Assembly: GCA_042576225.1 (NCBI GenBank)
Contig: JBHPCA010000019.1
Location: 1 to 26,694, forward strand
Direction of reading: 5' to 3'
Source: GWF2-30-66 sp042576225
Lineage (GTDB): Bacteria > Babelota > Babeliae > Babelales > Vermiphilaceae
DNA length: 26,694 nucleotides
Positions 1 to 8,201 of the stretch are shown here, in pieces. The notes below the pieces were generated by a model, which had not been told where the DNA came from, ran no database searches, and worked only from the letters and a program-made list of their open reading frames with translations. The position numbers and the translations under genes are program-made. How positions within the stretch are numbered: the stretch's first letter is position 1; the number at the start of each line of letters is the position of its first letter.

Positions 1-58
1 TAACCCGGCCTTTTTCTGCTGCAAAATGGAGTGGTGTTTTTCCATCTATATTTTTGAG
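1..58 (-). pseudogene. Ankyrin-repeat fragment in opposite orientation
   Basis: Read on the minus strand, these bases translate as a near-consensus ankyrin repeat start, NIDGKTPLHFAAEKGRV, continuing off the left edge. The TPLHFAA motif is the ankyrin signature, so this is a piece of another ankyrin gene rather than noise. Its codons differ from the repeats of the plus-strand gene next to it, so it is not a simple flip of one of those repeats. The match fades around base 58, where the plus-strand ankyrin helix begins. It could be the edge of an intact divergent gene, a recombination junction or an assembly join. Confidence 0.6.
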
Positions 59-1330
59 GCTATAAAAAAAAATAACTTAAAAAAAGTCAAAATGCTTATC
101 AAAGAAAAAAAGATAGACATAAATAAAGCTGATAAAGATGGCTATACCCCACTTTTTGTGGCTTGCTTTAAAGGCCACGTGAATATAGCAGAAGAACTAT
201 TAAAACAACCCAACATAGATGTGAATAAAGCTCCTAAATCTGGGTTCCTTAAAGGCATAACCCCACTTTTAGCGGCTTGCGATAAAGGCCACGTTAATAT
301 AGTAAAAATATTATTAAAACACAAAAACATAAAAGTAAATAAAACTCCTAAAACCGGGTTCTTTAAAGGCATAACCCCACTTTTTGCGGCTTGCGATAAA
401 GACCACGTGAATATAGTAAAAGCGCTATTAAGACACAAAGACATAAAAGTTAACAAAGCTCCTGAGACTAGTCCCAATAAAGGCGTAACCCCACTTTATG
501 CGGCTTGCTTTAAAGGCTACGTGAATATAGTAAAAGCGCTATTAAAACAACCCAACATAGATGTGAATAAAGCTGGAAAACATGGCACAACGCCACTTCA
601 TTGGGCTTGCCATAAAGGCCACGTGAATATAGTAAAAAAGCTATTAAAACAACCCAACATAGATGTGAATAAAACTCTTGAGTCTGGTCCTAATAAAGGC
701 ATAACACCACTTTGTACAGCTTGCCATAAAAACCATTTGGAAATAGTAAAAGAACTATTAAAACACAAAGACATAAAAGTAAATAAAGCTCCTGAGTCTG
801 GCCCTAATAAAGGCATAACCTCACTTTATGCGGCTTGTCGTAATAGCAACTTTGAGATGGTGAAATTATTATTGAAAAATGGCGCTCAGATAGATAAAAA
901 GTCTAAAGAAGAGGTTGCAAAGAAACCAAAGATAAAAAAGTACCTTGATCTGGTTGAAACATACACGAAACTAAAAAGCGACAAAGAAAGGCTAGACTTT
1001 GTTTTAAAAAATAGAAAAGATAAAGATGCGTTTGAATTTCTGGTTCGATTTGCGTTTGGCCAAGCAATACGAGACAAATCCAGATCTTTAAATTCGCTAG
1101 GCTTCTTTAAAAAGCTTTACAAAGAACTTGATAAAAACAAGTTAAAACAGATATTTTTTGAAAGATACAGAGATGATCTTTCTGACTTTATCAAGGCGGT
1201 TTTAAAAAACGAAAAGAATTGTTTTACTTTTGATAAAGCAAAGCTTAAATCTATAATGCTTTCTCTAAAAATGGAAGAACGAAAGAAGAAGATGGAGTTT
1301 GAGGATATCATTATAAAAACTTCTAAATAA
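26..1330 (+). CDS. Ankyrin-repeat protein, 5' end doubtful
   Basis: A 434-residue frame of about seven to eight ankyrin repeats (residues about 10-300), followed by a Lys-rich helical C-terminal region of about 130 residues that I do not recognise. Each repeat carries the TPL-x-x-AC core and an LLK-x-x-x-I-x-VNK end. Most units are 38 residues rather than the usual 33 because of a five-residue loop of the type APESGPNKG. Ankyrin repeats bind protein partners and in host-associated bacteria are often effectors; that role is inferred, and no secretion signal is visible. The ATG at 26 has no ribosome-binding site and lies inside an ankyrin fragment read from the other strand. The in-frame ATG at 92 also lacks one and would cut into the first repeat. 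The gene may therefore be 5'-truncated. Confidence 0.8.
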   Translation: MEWCFSIYIFEAIKKNNLKKVKMLIKEKKIDINKADKDGYTPLFVACFKGHVNIAEELLKQPNIDVNKAPKSGFLKGITPLLAACDKGHVNIVKILLKHKNIKVNKTPKTGFFKGITPLFAACDKDHVNIVKALLRHKDIKVNKAPETSPNKGVTPLYAACFKGYVNIVKALLKQPNIDVNKAGKHGTTPLHWACHKGHVNIVKKLLKQPNIDVNKTLESGPNKGITPLCTACHKNHLEIVKELLKHKDIKVNKAPESGPNKGITSLYAACRNSNFEMVKLLLKNGAQIDKKSKEEVAKKPKIKKYLDLVETYTKLKSDKERLDFVLKNRKDKDAFEFLVRFAFGQAIRDKSRSLNSLGFFKKLYKELDKNKLKQIFFERYRDDLSDFIKAVLKNEKNCFTFDKAKLKSIMLSLKMEERKKKMEFEDIIIKTSK

Positions 1331-1359
1331 TAAAGAACACAAATAAACTCACATAGGTT

Positions 1360-1397
1360 TTACGGGCAGGTTATTAAGATTACCAACCTGCCCGTAA
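1360..1397. terminator. 13-bp perfect inverted repeat, possible terminator
   Basis: TTACGGGCAGGTT at 1360-1372 is exactly complementary to 1385-1397, with a 12-nt loop. It lies 30 bases after the ankyrin gene stop. The stem is GC-rich in AT-rich surroundings, but no T-run follows it, so it could be a factor-dependent terminator or a dispersed palindrome rather than a classical intrinsic terminator. Confidence 0.5.
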
Positions 1398-1839
1398 GTT
1401 TATAAAAATCCCACAACACATTGCGCCCAAAAAATAGCCCCTTTAAAATCAAAGCGCCCCCGTCCTTCCTTTTTAAGGAAAAATTCTTTTATATAAGTAA
1501 ATATGATTTTCTAAGAAAAAATAATAATACTAAGATTACCTAAACTTTATACTAGACTATTTTTGTCTAATCTTTTTTTTTTAATTAATTCTATAAACAA
1601 CATAAAAAGAAGAAACACGTACATTGGTACATATAACTTTATAATAAACGAAGAAGACGTCCAATTGGTTCGTGATTACTTTTTTTATGTATTCACGCGT
1701 TAATTAGAATGTATGTGTATACAGATCAAATATACTTCATCCCTTTTAAGAAAAAACAAAAACAATAAACCAGTTATAACTTCGCAGAGAATAATATGTT
1801 TTGGAAACTATATGTGTATGGGGTATATGTTTACATGAG
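1398..1839. other. AT-rich gap without a gene
   Basis: I see no convincing reading frame, RNA gene or strong repeat here. A small hairpin-like stretch (CCTTCCTTTTTAAGG) lies near 1471-1485. A 97-codon frame begins at 1796 without a good ribosome-binding site and runs into the GC-rich island that follows; I do not regard it as a gene. Confidence 0.5.
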
Positions 1840-2310
1840 CCTCTATCTCCGAGGCAACGTAGTCAACACCCGCAGCCCTCTCTCCCCTGCCAACACTCCA
1901 TGTAAACTTCGACAGCCCTTACATACTTGTAAAACCCCCACCACCACCCTGCCATGCAAACTTCGACAGCAATTGCTCGCGTGGCAACGAGGCTGCCGGG
2001 GGGCGGACGGAGTTGCCGCTCCGGGCTTAATAGCTACTCAGACCAGCAAGTTAAACGTCAGAACAAAGTGGGGGTATGGAAAAAAGTAGAGCCCGCAAAA
2101 AATCCCTACCAAACCGCAAAAGATGCTTAGAACGTTTGGCTTATTTGGCAATGGGGGATTTTTGACTGGGTCTTTTGGAAATTATGCGACATAAGTATGG
2201 GAAAAATGCAACCAACGGCTTCTTGGGGCGATTTTATCTGGTAATTTGCGCTATAGAAACCTATTAGAACGGGCATCAGAAAATCTTAGTGTGTTAGGCT
2301 AAAGTTTTTT
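1840..2310. other. GC-rich island, probable decayed insertion
   Basis: The composition changes sharply to GC-rich, especially 1860-2060, unlike the AT-rich flanks. An 18-bp motif (CATGTAAACTTCGACAGC) at 1899-1916 recurs with one mismatch at 1953-1970, and CCCTGCC precedes both. A short hairpin (CGGAG-TTGCCG-CTCCG) lies in the richest part. Further right, about 2200-2302, a stop-bounded plus-strand frame reads coding-like (for example LLGAILSGNLRYRNLLERA) and ends at a TAA, but it has no start. This looks like a decayed gene or acquired fragment. No family or RNA was recognised. Confidence 0.35.
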
Positions 2311-2319
2311 AACAAAATG

Positions 2320-2347
2320 TTGACAAGTTTTTAAAATATTATATACT
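2320..2347 (+). promoter_or_regulatory. Sigma-70-type promoter for dnaK
   Basis: A consensus TTGACA -35 box (2320-2325), a 16-nt spacer and TATACT as -10 (2342-2347). It implies a leader of about 95 nt before dnaK. I see no CIRCE or HAIR operator beside it, so heat control, if any, is not evident from sequence. Confidence 0.7.
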
Positions 2348-2448
2348 TATTACTAACAAAGTAAAGACTTTTTTGGCTATACGAAATAGATAAAAGAAGT
2401 AAAAAGATAAAAGATATTTTTAAAATTTTTATAATAATGAGGTAAAAT

Positions 2449-4398
2449 ATGGCAAAAATTATAGGAATAGATCTTGGGACAACCAACTCTGCGATGGCAT
2501 TCATGGAAGGTGGTTCTCCAAAAATTATACCTAATAAGGACGGAGGCAATACAACTCCTTCTATGGTCGCTTTCACCAAGGACGGAAAAAGGCTTGTTGG
2601 TGTATTGGCAAAACGCCAAGCGGTAACAAATCCAGAAAACACTATATTCTCTGCAAAGCGATTTATTGGCGCTAAGTATGACGAGATGAAAGATGAGTTA
2701 AAACGTTTACCATACAAAACAGTGAAAAAAAGTAATGGTGATATTGCAATAGAGATAAATGGTAAAGAAATAACTCCTGAGGAAATCTCTGCGGCAATAT
2801 TGAGTCAATTAAAACAGACAGCAGAAGATTATTTAGGTGAGAAAATTACCGAAGCGGTCATCACGGTCCCTGCATATTTCGATGATGCTCAAAGACAGGC
2901 AACCAAAAACGCAGGTAAAATTGCCGGCCTAGACGTCAAAAGAATTATAAACGAACCAACCGCAGCAGCATTGGCATACGGATTTGATAAGAAAAAAGAT
3001 GGTATGATCGCTGTATTTGACTTCGGTGGTGGTACATTTGATATATCCGTACTAGAAATACATGACGGTGTGGTCGAAGTTAAATCAACAAACGGCGATA
3101 CTCACTTGGGTGGTGATGATATTGATCACAAATTAATAGAGTATATGGCAGATGAATTTAAAAAAGAACAGGGCATCGATCTGCATAACGACAAAATGGC
3201 GTTGCAACGATTAAAAGAAGCAACTGAAAAAGCAAAGAAAGAGCTCTCAACATTACATGAAACAGAAATTAACTTGCCATATCTCACTGCGGACGCATCA
3301 GGACCAAAACACTTTAACATGAAGATCTCACGAGCAAAACTTGAGTCTCTATGTAGCGATATATTTGACAGATTGTTAGCGCCATGCAAAAAAGCTGTAG
3401 CTGATGCAAAAATCAACGTAGGCGATATAAAAGAAGTTATTTTGGTCGGTGGTTCAACACGAATTCCAAAAGTTCAAGAATTAGTAAAAAACTTTTTTGG
3501 CAAAGAACCTTGCAAATCTGTTAACCCAGACGAAGTAGTTGCCGACGGTGCTGCAATTCAAGGTGGTGTATTGGCAGGAGATGTAACAGACGTGCTTTTG
3601 CTAGACGTCACTCCCCTTTCACTTGGTATAGAAACTTTGGGCGGCGTAATGACAAAACTAATAGAAAGAAACACAACCATACCAACCAAAAAATCTCAAA
3701 CATTCTCAACCGCAGATGATAACCAAACCGCAGTAGATATTCGCGTATTCCAAGGTGAGCGTGAAATGGCACAACATAATAAACTTCTTGGACAATTTAG
3801 ACTGGATGGCATTCCACCAGCACCAAGAGGTATGCCACAAGTAGAAGTTTCATTCGATATAGACGCAAACGGTATTGTAAATGTATCTGCGAAAGATAAA
3901 GCGTCTGGGAAAGAACAAAAGATTACCATAACAGACTCCAGTGGATTATCAGACACAGAAATCGAAAAGATGGTAAAAGATGCAAAAGAACACGAAGCAG
4001 AAGACAAAAACGCAAAAGAACTAGTAGAAAAGAAAAATAGACTCGACAGTACCATTATCCAAGTAGAAAAAGCACTTAAAGAAAATAAAGATAAGCTCGC
4101 TGAGCAGGACGTAAAAGATCTTGAAGTTGCTCTAGAAAAGGCAAAAAACGATCTAAAAACACATGAAAATAACGCACAAGAGCTAGATAAATCGACCGAA
4201 GAGCTTGCAAAAGCATCACACAAAATCTACGAGGTTCTGCAAAAACAGGCTCAAGAAGCACAAGCGCAACAGGGGCAAAGTGCACCCGATGCACAAGACC
4301 CTCAGGGAGAGCAAGATACAAAAGGCACCCCAGAAAAAGATAAACAAGAAGAAAAGAAAGAAGATGAAGAGCCTATAGATGCAGAAATAGATAAGTAA
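2449..4398 (+). CDS. dnaK: Molecular chaperone DnaK (Hsp70)
   Basis: ATP-dependent cytoplasmic chaperone that binds exposed hydrophobic segments and cycles with DnaJ and GrpE. At 649 residues it has the usual length. Signatures in order: IIGIDLGTTNSA (4-15), the second Hsp70 signature with INEPTAAALAYG (167-178), the phosphate-binding DFGGGTFD (191-198), VGGSTRIPKV (333-342), and the interdomain linker DVLLLDVTPL (381-390). The substrate-binding domain and a helical lid follow, ending in a Gln/Glu/Lys-rich tail that closes with a PIDAEI motif close to the usual Hsp70 end. A GAGG ribosome-binding site lies six bases before the ATG. No dnaJ or grpE is adjacent; dnaK is a single-gene unit with its own promoter and terminator. 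Confidence 0.98.
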   Translation: MAKIIGIDLGTTNSAMAFMEGGSPKIIPNKDGGNTTPSMVAFTKDGKRLVGVLAKRQAVTNPENTIFSAKRFIGAKYDEMKDELKRLPYKTVKKSNGDIAIEINGKEITPEEISAAILSQLKQTAEDYLGEKITEAVITVPAYFDDAQRQATKNAGKIAGLDVKRIINEPTAAALAYGFDKKKDGMIAVFDFGGGTFDISVLEIHDGVVEVKSTNGDTHLGGDDIDHKLIEYMADEFKKEQGIDLHNDKMALQRLKEATEKAKKELSTLHETEINLPYLTADASGPKHFNMKISRAKLESLCSDIFDRLLAPCKKAVADAKINVGDIKEVILVGGSTRIPKVQELVKNFFGKEPCKSVNPDEVVADGAAIQGGVLAGDVTDVLLLDVTPLSLGIETLGGVMTKLIERNTTIPTKKSQTFSTADDNQTAVDIRVFQGEREMAQHNKLLGQFRLDGIPPAPRGMPQVEVSFDIDANGIVNVSAKDKASGKEQKITITDSSGLSDTEIEKMVKDAKEHEAEDKNAKELVEKKNRLDSTIIQVEKALKENKDKLAEQDVKDLEVALEKAKNDLKTHENNAQELDKSTEELAKASHKIYEVLQKQAQEAQAQQGQSAPDAQDPQGEQDTKGTPEKDKQEEKKEDEEPIDAEIDK

Positions 4399-4419
4399 TA
4401 CGCAATATAAACTTAACAT

Positions 4420-4457
4420 AAAAAAAAGGCCCGAGAATTATCTCAGGCCTTTTTTTT
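4420..4457. terminator. Bidirectional intrinsic terminator
   Basis: A run of eight A, then GGCCCGAGA, loop ATTA, TCTCAGGCC and eight T, with one C-A mismatch in the stem. The A and T runs on either side allow it to serve both dnaK and the convergent DUF378 gene. Confidence 0.85.
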
Positions 4458-4486
4458 ATTTACATTAATTATTTTATGTTATGTGA

Positions 4487-4696
4487 TTATTTGCACTCTT
4501 TGCAGCCCATAAACAATGTAATAAGCGACACTAATCCGCAAAGACCAAAAATAATTGATACTATTCTTACAAGATTAGGCACACCTGCAATTAATGGAAA
4601 TGCTAAAAGATTAACATTGAATGCAATGAGCAAATAGTGAAATGCCGCGAAAGAAGCAATAAAGTAAATAACCCACATAAGCTTTGAAGTCTTCAT
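4487..4696 (-). CDS. Small DUF378-like membrane protein
   Basis: A 69-residue protein with two predicted membrane helices (about 8-28 and 42-63) and a short Cys/Lys tail (GCKECK). The spacing of hydrophobic blocks and the run around NLVRIVSIIFGLCGL resemble the DUF378 family (typical pattern fdLVa...laRivYilvGlagl), whose function is unknown. The ATG is preceded by an AGGGA ribosome-binding site, which supports expression. It converges on dnaK and shares its terminator. The assignment rests on pattern resemblance, and the usual NWGL motif is not clearly kept. Confidence 0.6.
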   Translation of the reverse strand: MKTSKLMWVIYFIASFAAFHYLLIAFNVNLLAFPLIAGVPNLVRIVSIIFGLCGLVSLITLFMGCKECK

Positions 4697-4851
4697 TTTT
4701 TCCCTTTTTTGTACTATAATTATATTAATAAGTATAAAATACTACCCAGTAATACAAGAATTAACATAAAAAATATAAATAATCAAATTTTATTTTATTA
4801 ATATTTTAGCATTAATATACGCTATTAAACGCATGAATGGAAAGAAAAATT

Positions 4852-5973
4852 ATGAGTATAAAAGCAGGTTTGGTTGGCCTACCAAACGTAGGAAAATCGA
4901 CATTATTTAACGCATTAACAAAATCCACAATACCGGCAGAAAATTACCCATTTTGCACAATAGACCCTCATGTGGCAATAACACTTGTCCCGGACAAACG
5001 ATTGGATAGATTGGCAGACATGTACGGCTCTGCTAAAAAACTACCCAGCACAGTCTCTTTTGTCGATATAGCAGGCCTTGTAAAAGGTGCTGCTGAGGGA
5101 GAAGGTCTAGGAAACCAGTTTTTAAGCCATATTAGAGAAGTTGACCTAATTTTACACGTGCTCAGGTGCTTTGAGGATCCTGATGTAGTAAGAGAAGGCG
5201 GCCATATAGATCCGCTATCTGACTTTGAGACAATTGTCTCTGAGCTTATGCTAAAAGACCTGGAATCGGTCGAAAAAAGGCTTGAGAAACTTATAAAATT
5301 AATACGGGGGGCGCAAGGCAAGCCTAAAGAGCTTAATACATTAAAAAGCGAAAATGAGCTCTTAATCAAGATAAAAGCCGCTATAGACGAGGGCAATGCA
5401 GCAAAAGTACGCAAACTAGTCTTGGAAGGCCAAAAAAGCCATATAGAGACAGTCCCTTTGCTATCGAGCAAAAACTTTATTATCATAGCTAATGTCTCAG
5501 AGCAGGATATTGAAAACGATAAATATATGGAGAATGTCCACTATAAAGCTCTTGTAGAAGAATTTTCAAAAGATCGAGTAATCCCTGTTTGTGCGAAAAT
5601 AGAGTATGAGCTTTCCCAGCTTGATGAGCAGGATGCGCATGAGCTCATGGGGGAATTTGGGCTCAAAGAAAAAAGCTTAGACGTCATCATTGGAAAAACA
5701 TATGAAAATCTAGGCTTGATCACATTTTTCACCTGTGGGCCAAAAGAGGCGCATGCGTGGCCAATCAAAAAAGGAATAACGGCAAGAGAAGCTGCTGGCG
5801 AAATACATTCTGATTTACAAAGAGGTTTTATATGCGCAGAGGTATTTAACTGCCAAGACCTTTTTGAGCATAAAAGCGAAGCTGCATTGAAAGACATAGG
5901 AAAAATAAGAAAAGAAGGACAAGATTACATTGTCAAGGACGGCGACATCATTCTCGTCAGGTTTAACGTATAA
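4852..5973 (+). CDS. ychF: Ribosome-binding ATPase YchF/OLA1
   Basis: Obg-related P-loop nucleotidase that prefers ATP and associates with ribosomes. Walker A is GLPNVGKS (9-16), the switch region NYPFCTIDP (31-39) follows, and the G3 block is DIAGLVKGAAEGEGLGNQF (72-90). A coiled-coil insertion follows, then NVSEQD in the nucleotide-specificity region and a C-terminal TGS domain starting near LITFFTCGPKEAHAWP. I chose the ATG at 4852 (373 residues) rather than 4837: it gives the family's standard MSIKAG-type start, and GGAAAG upstream is well placed as its ribosome-binding site. It appears monocistronic. Confidence 0.97.
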   Translation: MSIKAGLVGLPNVGKSTLFNALTKSTIPAENYPFCTIDPHVAITLVPDKRLDRLADMYGSAKKLPSTVSFVDIAGLVKGAAEGEGLGNQFLSHIREVDLILHVLRCFEDPDVVREGGHIDPLSDFETIVSELMLKDLESVEKRLEKLIKLIRGAQGKPKELNTLKSENELLIKIKAAIDEGNAAKVRKLVLEGQKSHIETVPLLSSKNFIIIANVSEQDIENDKYMENVHYKALVEEFSKDRVIPVCAKIEYELSQLDEQDAHELMGEFGLKEKSLDVIIGKTYENLGLITFFTCGPKEAHAWPIKKGITAREAAGEIHSDLQRGFICAEVFNCQDLFEHKSEAALKDIGKIRKEGQDYIVKDGDIILVRFNV

Positions 5974-6021
5974 CGCACATAAAAGACAATAAACACTTAG
6001 AAAGCAAACTCACCAAAAGAT

Positions 6022-6050
6022 TTGTGGGAAAATATGTGATAAACTATATA
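6022..6050 (+). promoter_or_regulatory. Possible promoter for the MerR/HspR gene
   Basis: TTGTGG (6022-6027), a 17-nt spacer and TATATA (6045-6050). It lies about 60 bases before the regulator start. It is only a moderate match, and no HAIR-type inverted repeat is visible beside it. Confidence 0.4.
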
Positions 6051-6110
6051 AAGAACATGTAAGAGTATTTTAAAGCGTATATCTCGTTTTTGTTTAAATT
6101 GGGTAAAATT

Positions 6111-6563
6111 ATGAAAAGAAAAAAAGGATACTATTCAATATCGGCTGTTGCAAAGATGTTTTCTGTGCACCAACAGACTATAAGGCTCTATGAGAAAGAG
6201 GGTCTTATATCTCCAAAACGGTCTGAGGGTAACACAAGGCTATTTTCTGAAGCCGATGTTAACCGACTTGAAGAAATAATATATCTTACCCATCAACTGG
6301 GAGTCAACCTGGCTGGTGTAGAGATGATATTAAAGCTTGAAAATAAAATAGAGCGCATGCAAAAAAAGATGAATGCCCTTTTTGACAAAACACAAAAAGA
6401 ACTTAAAGAAGAAAAAGAGCTTTCTAAAATCTCAATAACATCCAGTGCTAAATCTTTAATGAGATTAAGAAATGAGGCTAAAAAGAAAATAAAAACCCCA
6501 ATTGAAGATGAACAAGATATACTTGATCTAGAAAACTGGGAAATTGAATACGAAGACGAATAA
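6111..6563 (+). CDS. HspR-like MerR-family heat-shock regulator
   Basis: A 150-residue DNA-binding protein. The N-terminal winged helix reads YYSISAVAKMFSVHQQTIRLY then EKEGLISPKRSEGNTRLFSE, and is followed by LTHQLGVNLAGVEMILKLE, all typical of HspR, which in actinobacteria and Helicobacter represses chaperone genes. A coiled-coil stretch follows (about 85-115) and an acidic tail ends the protein. The longer frame begins at a TTG (6090) and adds seven residues outside the family pattern; ATG 6111 is preferred. It lies 62 bases upstream of htpX, so both may form one stress-response unit. Its targets are not known: I found no HAIR operator at dnaK or here. Confidence 0.8.
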   Translation: MKRKKGYYSISAVAKMFSVHQQTIRLYEKEGLISPKRSEGNTRLFSEADVNRLEEIIYLTHQLGVNLAGVEMILKLENKIERMQKKMNALFDKTQKELKEEKELSKISITSSAKSLMRLRNEAKKKIKTPIEDEQDILDLENWEIEYEDE

Positions 6564-6576
6564 ATTTTAGTACATT

Positions 6577-6613
6577 GATTTTAAAAATTGGTTTTAAAAA
6601 TTGATTTTAAAAG
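6577..6613. repeat. Three tandem 13-bp AT-rich repeats
   Basis: GATTTTAAAAATT, GGTTTTAAAAATT and GATTTTAAAAG follow one another in the gap before htpX. They could be slippage products or binding sites for the adjacent MerR-family regulator; nothing further supports either. Confidence 0.6.
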
Positions 6614-6625
6614 AAGAGGGACATT

Positions 6626-7507
6626 ATGTTTCTAAACAGAGTAAAAACATTTCTATTGCTTGTTGGCTTAAGCATATTATTACTTGTTTTGGGTAATATA
6701 TTCGGCGGCTATAGGGGACTGCAAATTGCTCTTATATTTTCGTTGGCAATAAACGCAATTGCATATTTCTGGTCTGATAAAATCGTTTTAGGTTTATACA
6801 GAGCAAAAAAAATGGATGTAGCTCAATACAACTGGGTACACGAAATTGTACAAGAACTTACCGAAAAAATGAATATCCCTATGCCAAAACTATGGATTAT
6901 AGAGTCTAGCATGGCCAATGCATTTGCAACAGGAAGAAATCCATCTCATGCCTCTGTTGCAGTTACATCACGAATTATAGATGTTCTGGATAAAGAGGAA
7001 TTAAGAGGTGTACTTGCTCATGAACTGGCTCATGTTAAAAACCGGGATATTTTGGTTGCTACCATCGCAGCAACAATCGCAACAACAATAAGCTACATGG
7101 CAAGCATGTTGCGTTATTCAGCATTTTTTGGATCCATCGGCAATGTGGGAAGCAATAGAAGAAATGGTAGTCCTATCGCGATGATACTTATGTCTATTGT
7201 AATGCCGATTGCTGCTTTGATTATACAGCTCGCCATATCAAGAAATAGGGAATATTTAGCAGATGAAACCGGAGCAAAATATAGCCAAGACCCTCTTGCT
7301 CTTGCCTCGGCGCTCGAGAAACTCCATAATTCCTATCAGCACACGGCTCGACAGGTAAAAAGCGCAGGCAAAGAGAGTACCGCATCACTTTTCATTGTAA
7401 ACCCATTTTCCGGAAAAAGCATGATCAAACTATTTTCAACCCACCCTCCGGTAAACGAAAGAATAAAAAGATTGAAAAAAATACACGAGGATATGTACCA
7501 TATGTAG
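6626..7507 (+). CDS. htpX: Membrane zinc metalloprotease HtpX (M48B)
   Basis: Inner-membrane protease that helps remove damaged membrane proteins under stress. At 293 residues it matches the family. Two membrane helices (about 8-26 and 33-50) precede the catalytic zinc site HELAH (132-136). The substrate-side NAFATGRNP motif lies at about 98-106, and the third zinc ligand is the Glu in SRNREYLADETGA (205-217). Two more hydrophobic segments lie between the HELAH and REY motifs. A GAGGG ribosome-binding site precedes the ATG. The gene directly follows the HspR-like regulator, which suggests stress-linked expression. Confidence 0.97.
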   Translation: MFLNRVKTFLLLVGLSILLLVLGNIFGGYRGLQIALIFSLAINAIAYFWSDKIVLGLYRAKKMDVAQYNWVHEIVQELTEKMNIPMPKLWIIESSMANAFATGRNPSHASVAVTSRIIDVLDKEELRGVLAHELAHVKNRDILVATIAATIATTISYMASMLRYSAFFGSIGNVGSNRRNGSPIAMILMSIVMPIAALIIQLAISRNREYLADETGAKYSQDPLALASALEKLHNSYQHTARQVKSAGKESTASLFIVNPFSGKSMIKLFSTHPPVNERIKRLKKIHEDMYHM

Positions 7508-7581
7508 ATGAATCGCATCATGAACTTCCCCGTTACGTGTAAATAATTAAGATATTATTAGTTACCAGAAAGGCTTTTTAA

Positions 7582-8112
7582 ATGATAGAACATAACATCG
7601 ACTTTCAAGAAAATGAAAATCAACTGGTCATATCATTCGAACTCATATGTCTGCTTAAATGGATTTTAGAAAATGAAGACCATAAAATGAAAAAAATAAT
7701 AGAGAAAGCCTTGCATTCCGGATTAAAAGAAGAGCTTAATAAAAAAGCACTTTTAAGCAAAGAACTCATGCTTGACGATATACAAATGGTACTTTTAGAT
7801 TTTTTTGATATGATGGAAACTCTTTTAATAGATTCTCTTGGTCAACATGCCATAAAAAAAGTTTTAGAAAAAAAGTTAATGCCTTCAATAGACCAAATAG
7901 ACTCTTCTGTCTGCGATGACGCCACTATAAGATTTAGCATAGAAAAAGCTGCATCAAAACTTGAAAAGAACCCACAAGAAAATTTCACTCCTGAAAACGA
8001 TTCTATCGAAAACAATTCCCCCGAGAATAACAATCAAAAAAATGCGAAAAATATCTTAATGGAAGAACTTCTCAAACGATGGAAGCCAAGAAATAAAAAT
8101 ATGCTCAACTAA
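7582..8112 (+). CDS. Hypothetical helical protein with Asn/Glu-rich linker
   Basis: A 176-residue protein I do not recognise. Residues 1-120 look largely helical (for example IIEKALHSGLKEELNKKALL). A low-complexity linker at about 133-155 repeats the pattern EN-x-x-x-EN, and a basic tail follows (LLKRWKPRNKN). There is no signal peptide or membrane segment, so it is probably cytoplasmic. AAAGG upstream of the ATG serves as ribosome-binding site. It lies 74 bases after htpX and ends at a strong terminator, so it may be the last gene of the hspR-htpX unit. Confidence 0.75.
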   Translation: MIEHNIDFQENENQLVISFELICLLKWILENEDHKMKKIIEKALHSGLKEELNKKALLSKELMLDDIQMVLLDFFDMMETLLIDSLGQHAIKKVLEKKLMPSIDQIDSSVCDDATIRFSIEKAASKLEKNPQENFTPENDSIENNSPENNNQKNAKNILMEELLKRWKPRNKNMLN

Positions 8113-8140
8113 AAAAAGATTTTACCAAAAAAATAGAAAT

Positions 8141-8184
8141 AAAAAAGAGACTAGCAACTGTATATCGCTGCTAGTCTCTTTTTT
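8141..8184. terminator. Bidirectional intrinsic terminator, 16-bp perfect stem
   Basis: AAAAAAGAGACTAGCA (8141-8156) pairs perfectly with 8169-8184, which ends in a T-run; the loop is 12 nt. It separates two convergent genes and can end transcription from both sides. Confidence 0.9.
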
Positions 8185-8201
8185 AATATTTGCTGTTTTA
8201 A

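Noticed and set aside
1796..2089. 97-codon plus-strand frame across the GC-rich island
   Set aside because: No good ribosome-binding site, low-complexity Pro/Thr/Arg composition that follows the GC-rich direct repeats, and no recognisable domain.
3696..4223. 175-codon minus-strand frame inside dnaK
   Set aside because: Shadow of the dnaK coding sequence, Ser/Phe-rich as expected for antisense of Lys/Glu-rich codons.
5996..6012. CTTAG-N7-ACTCA resembling half of a HAIR operator
   Set aside because: The two arms are not inverted complements of each other, and the length does not fit the CTTGAGT-N7-ACTCAAG pattern.
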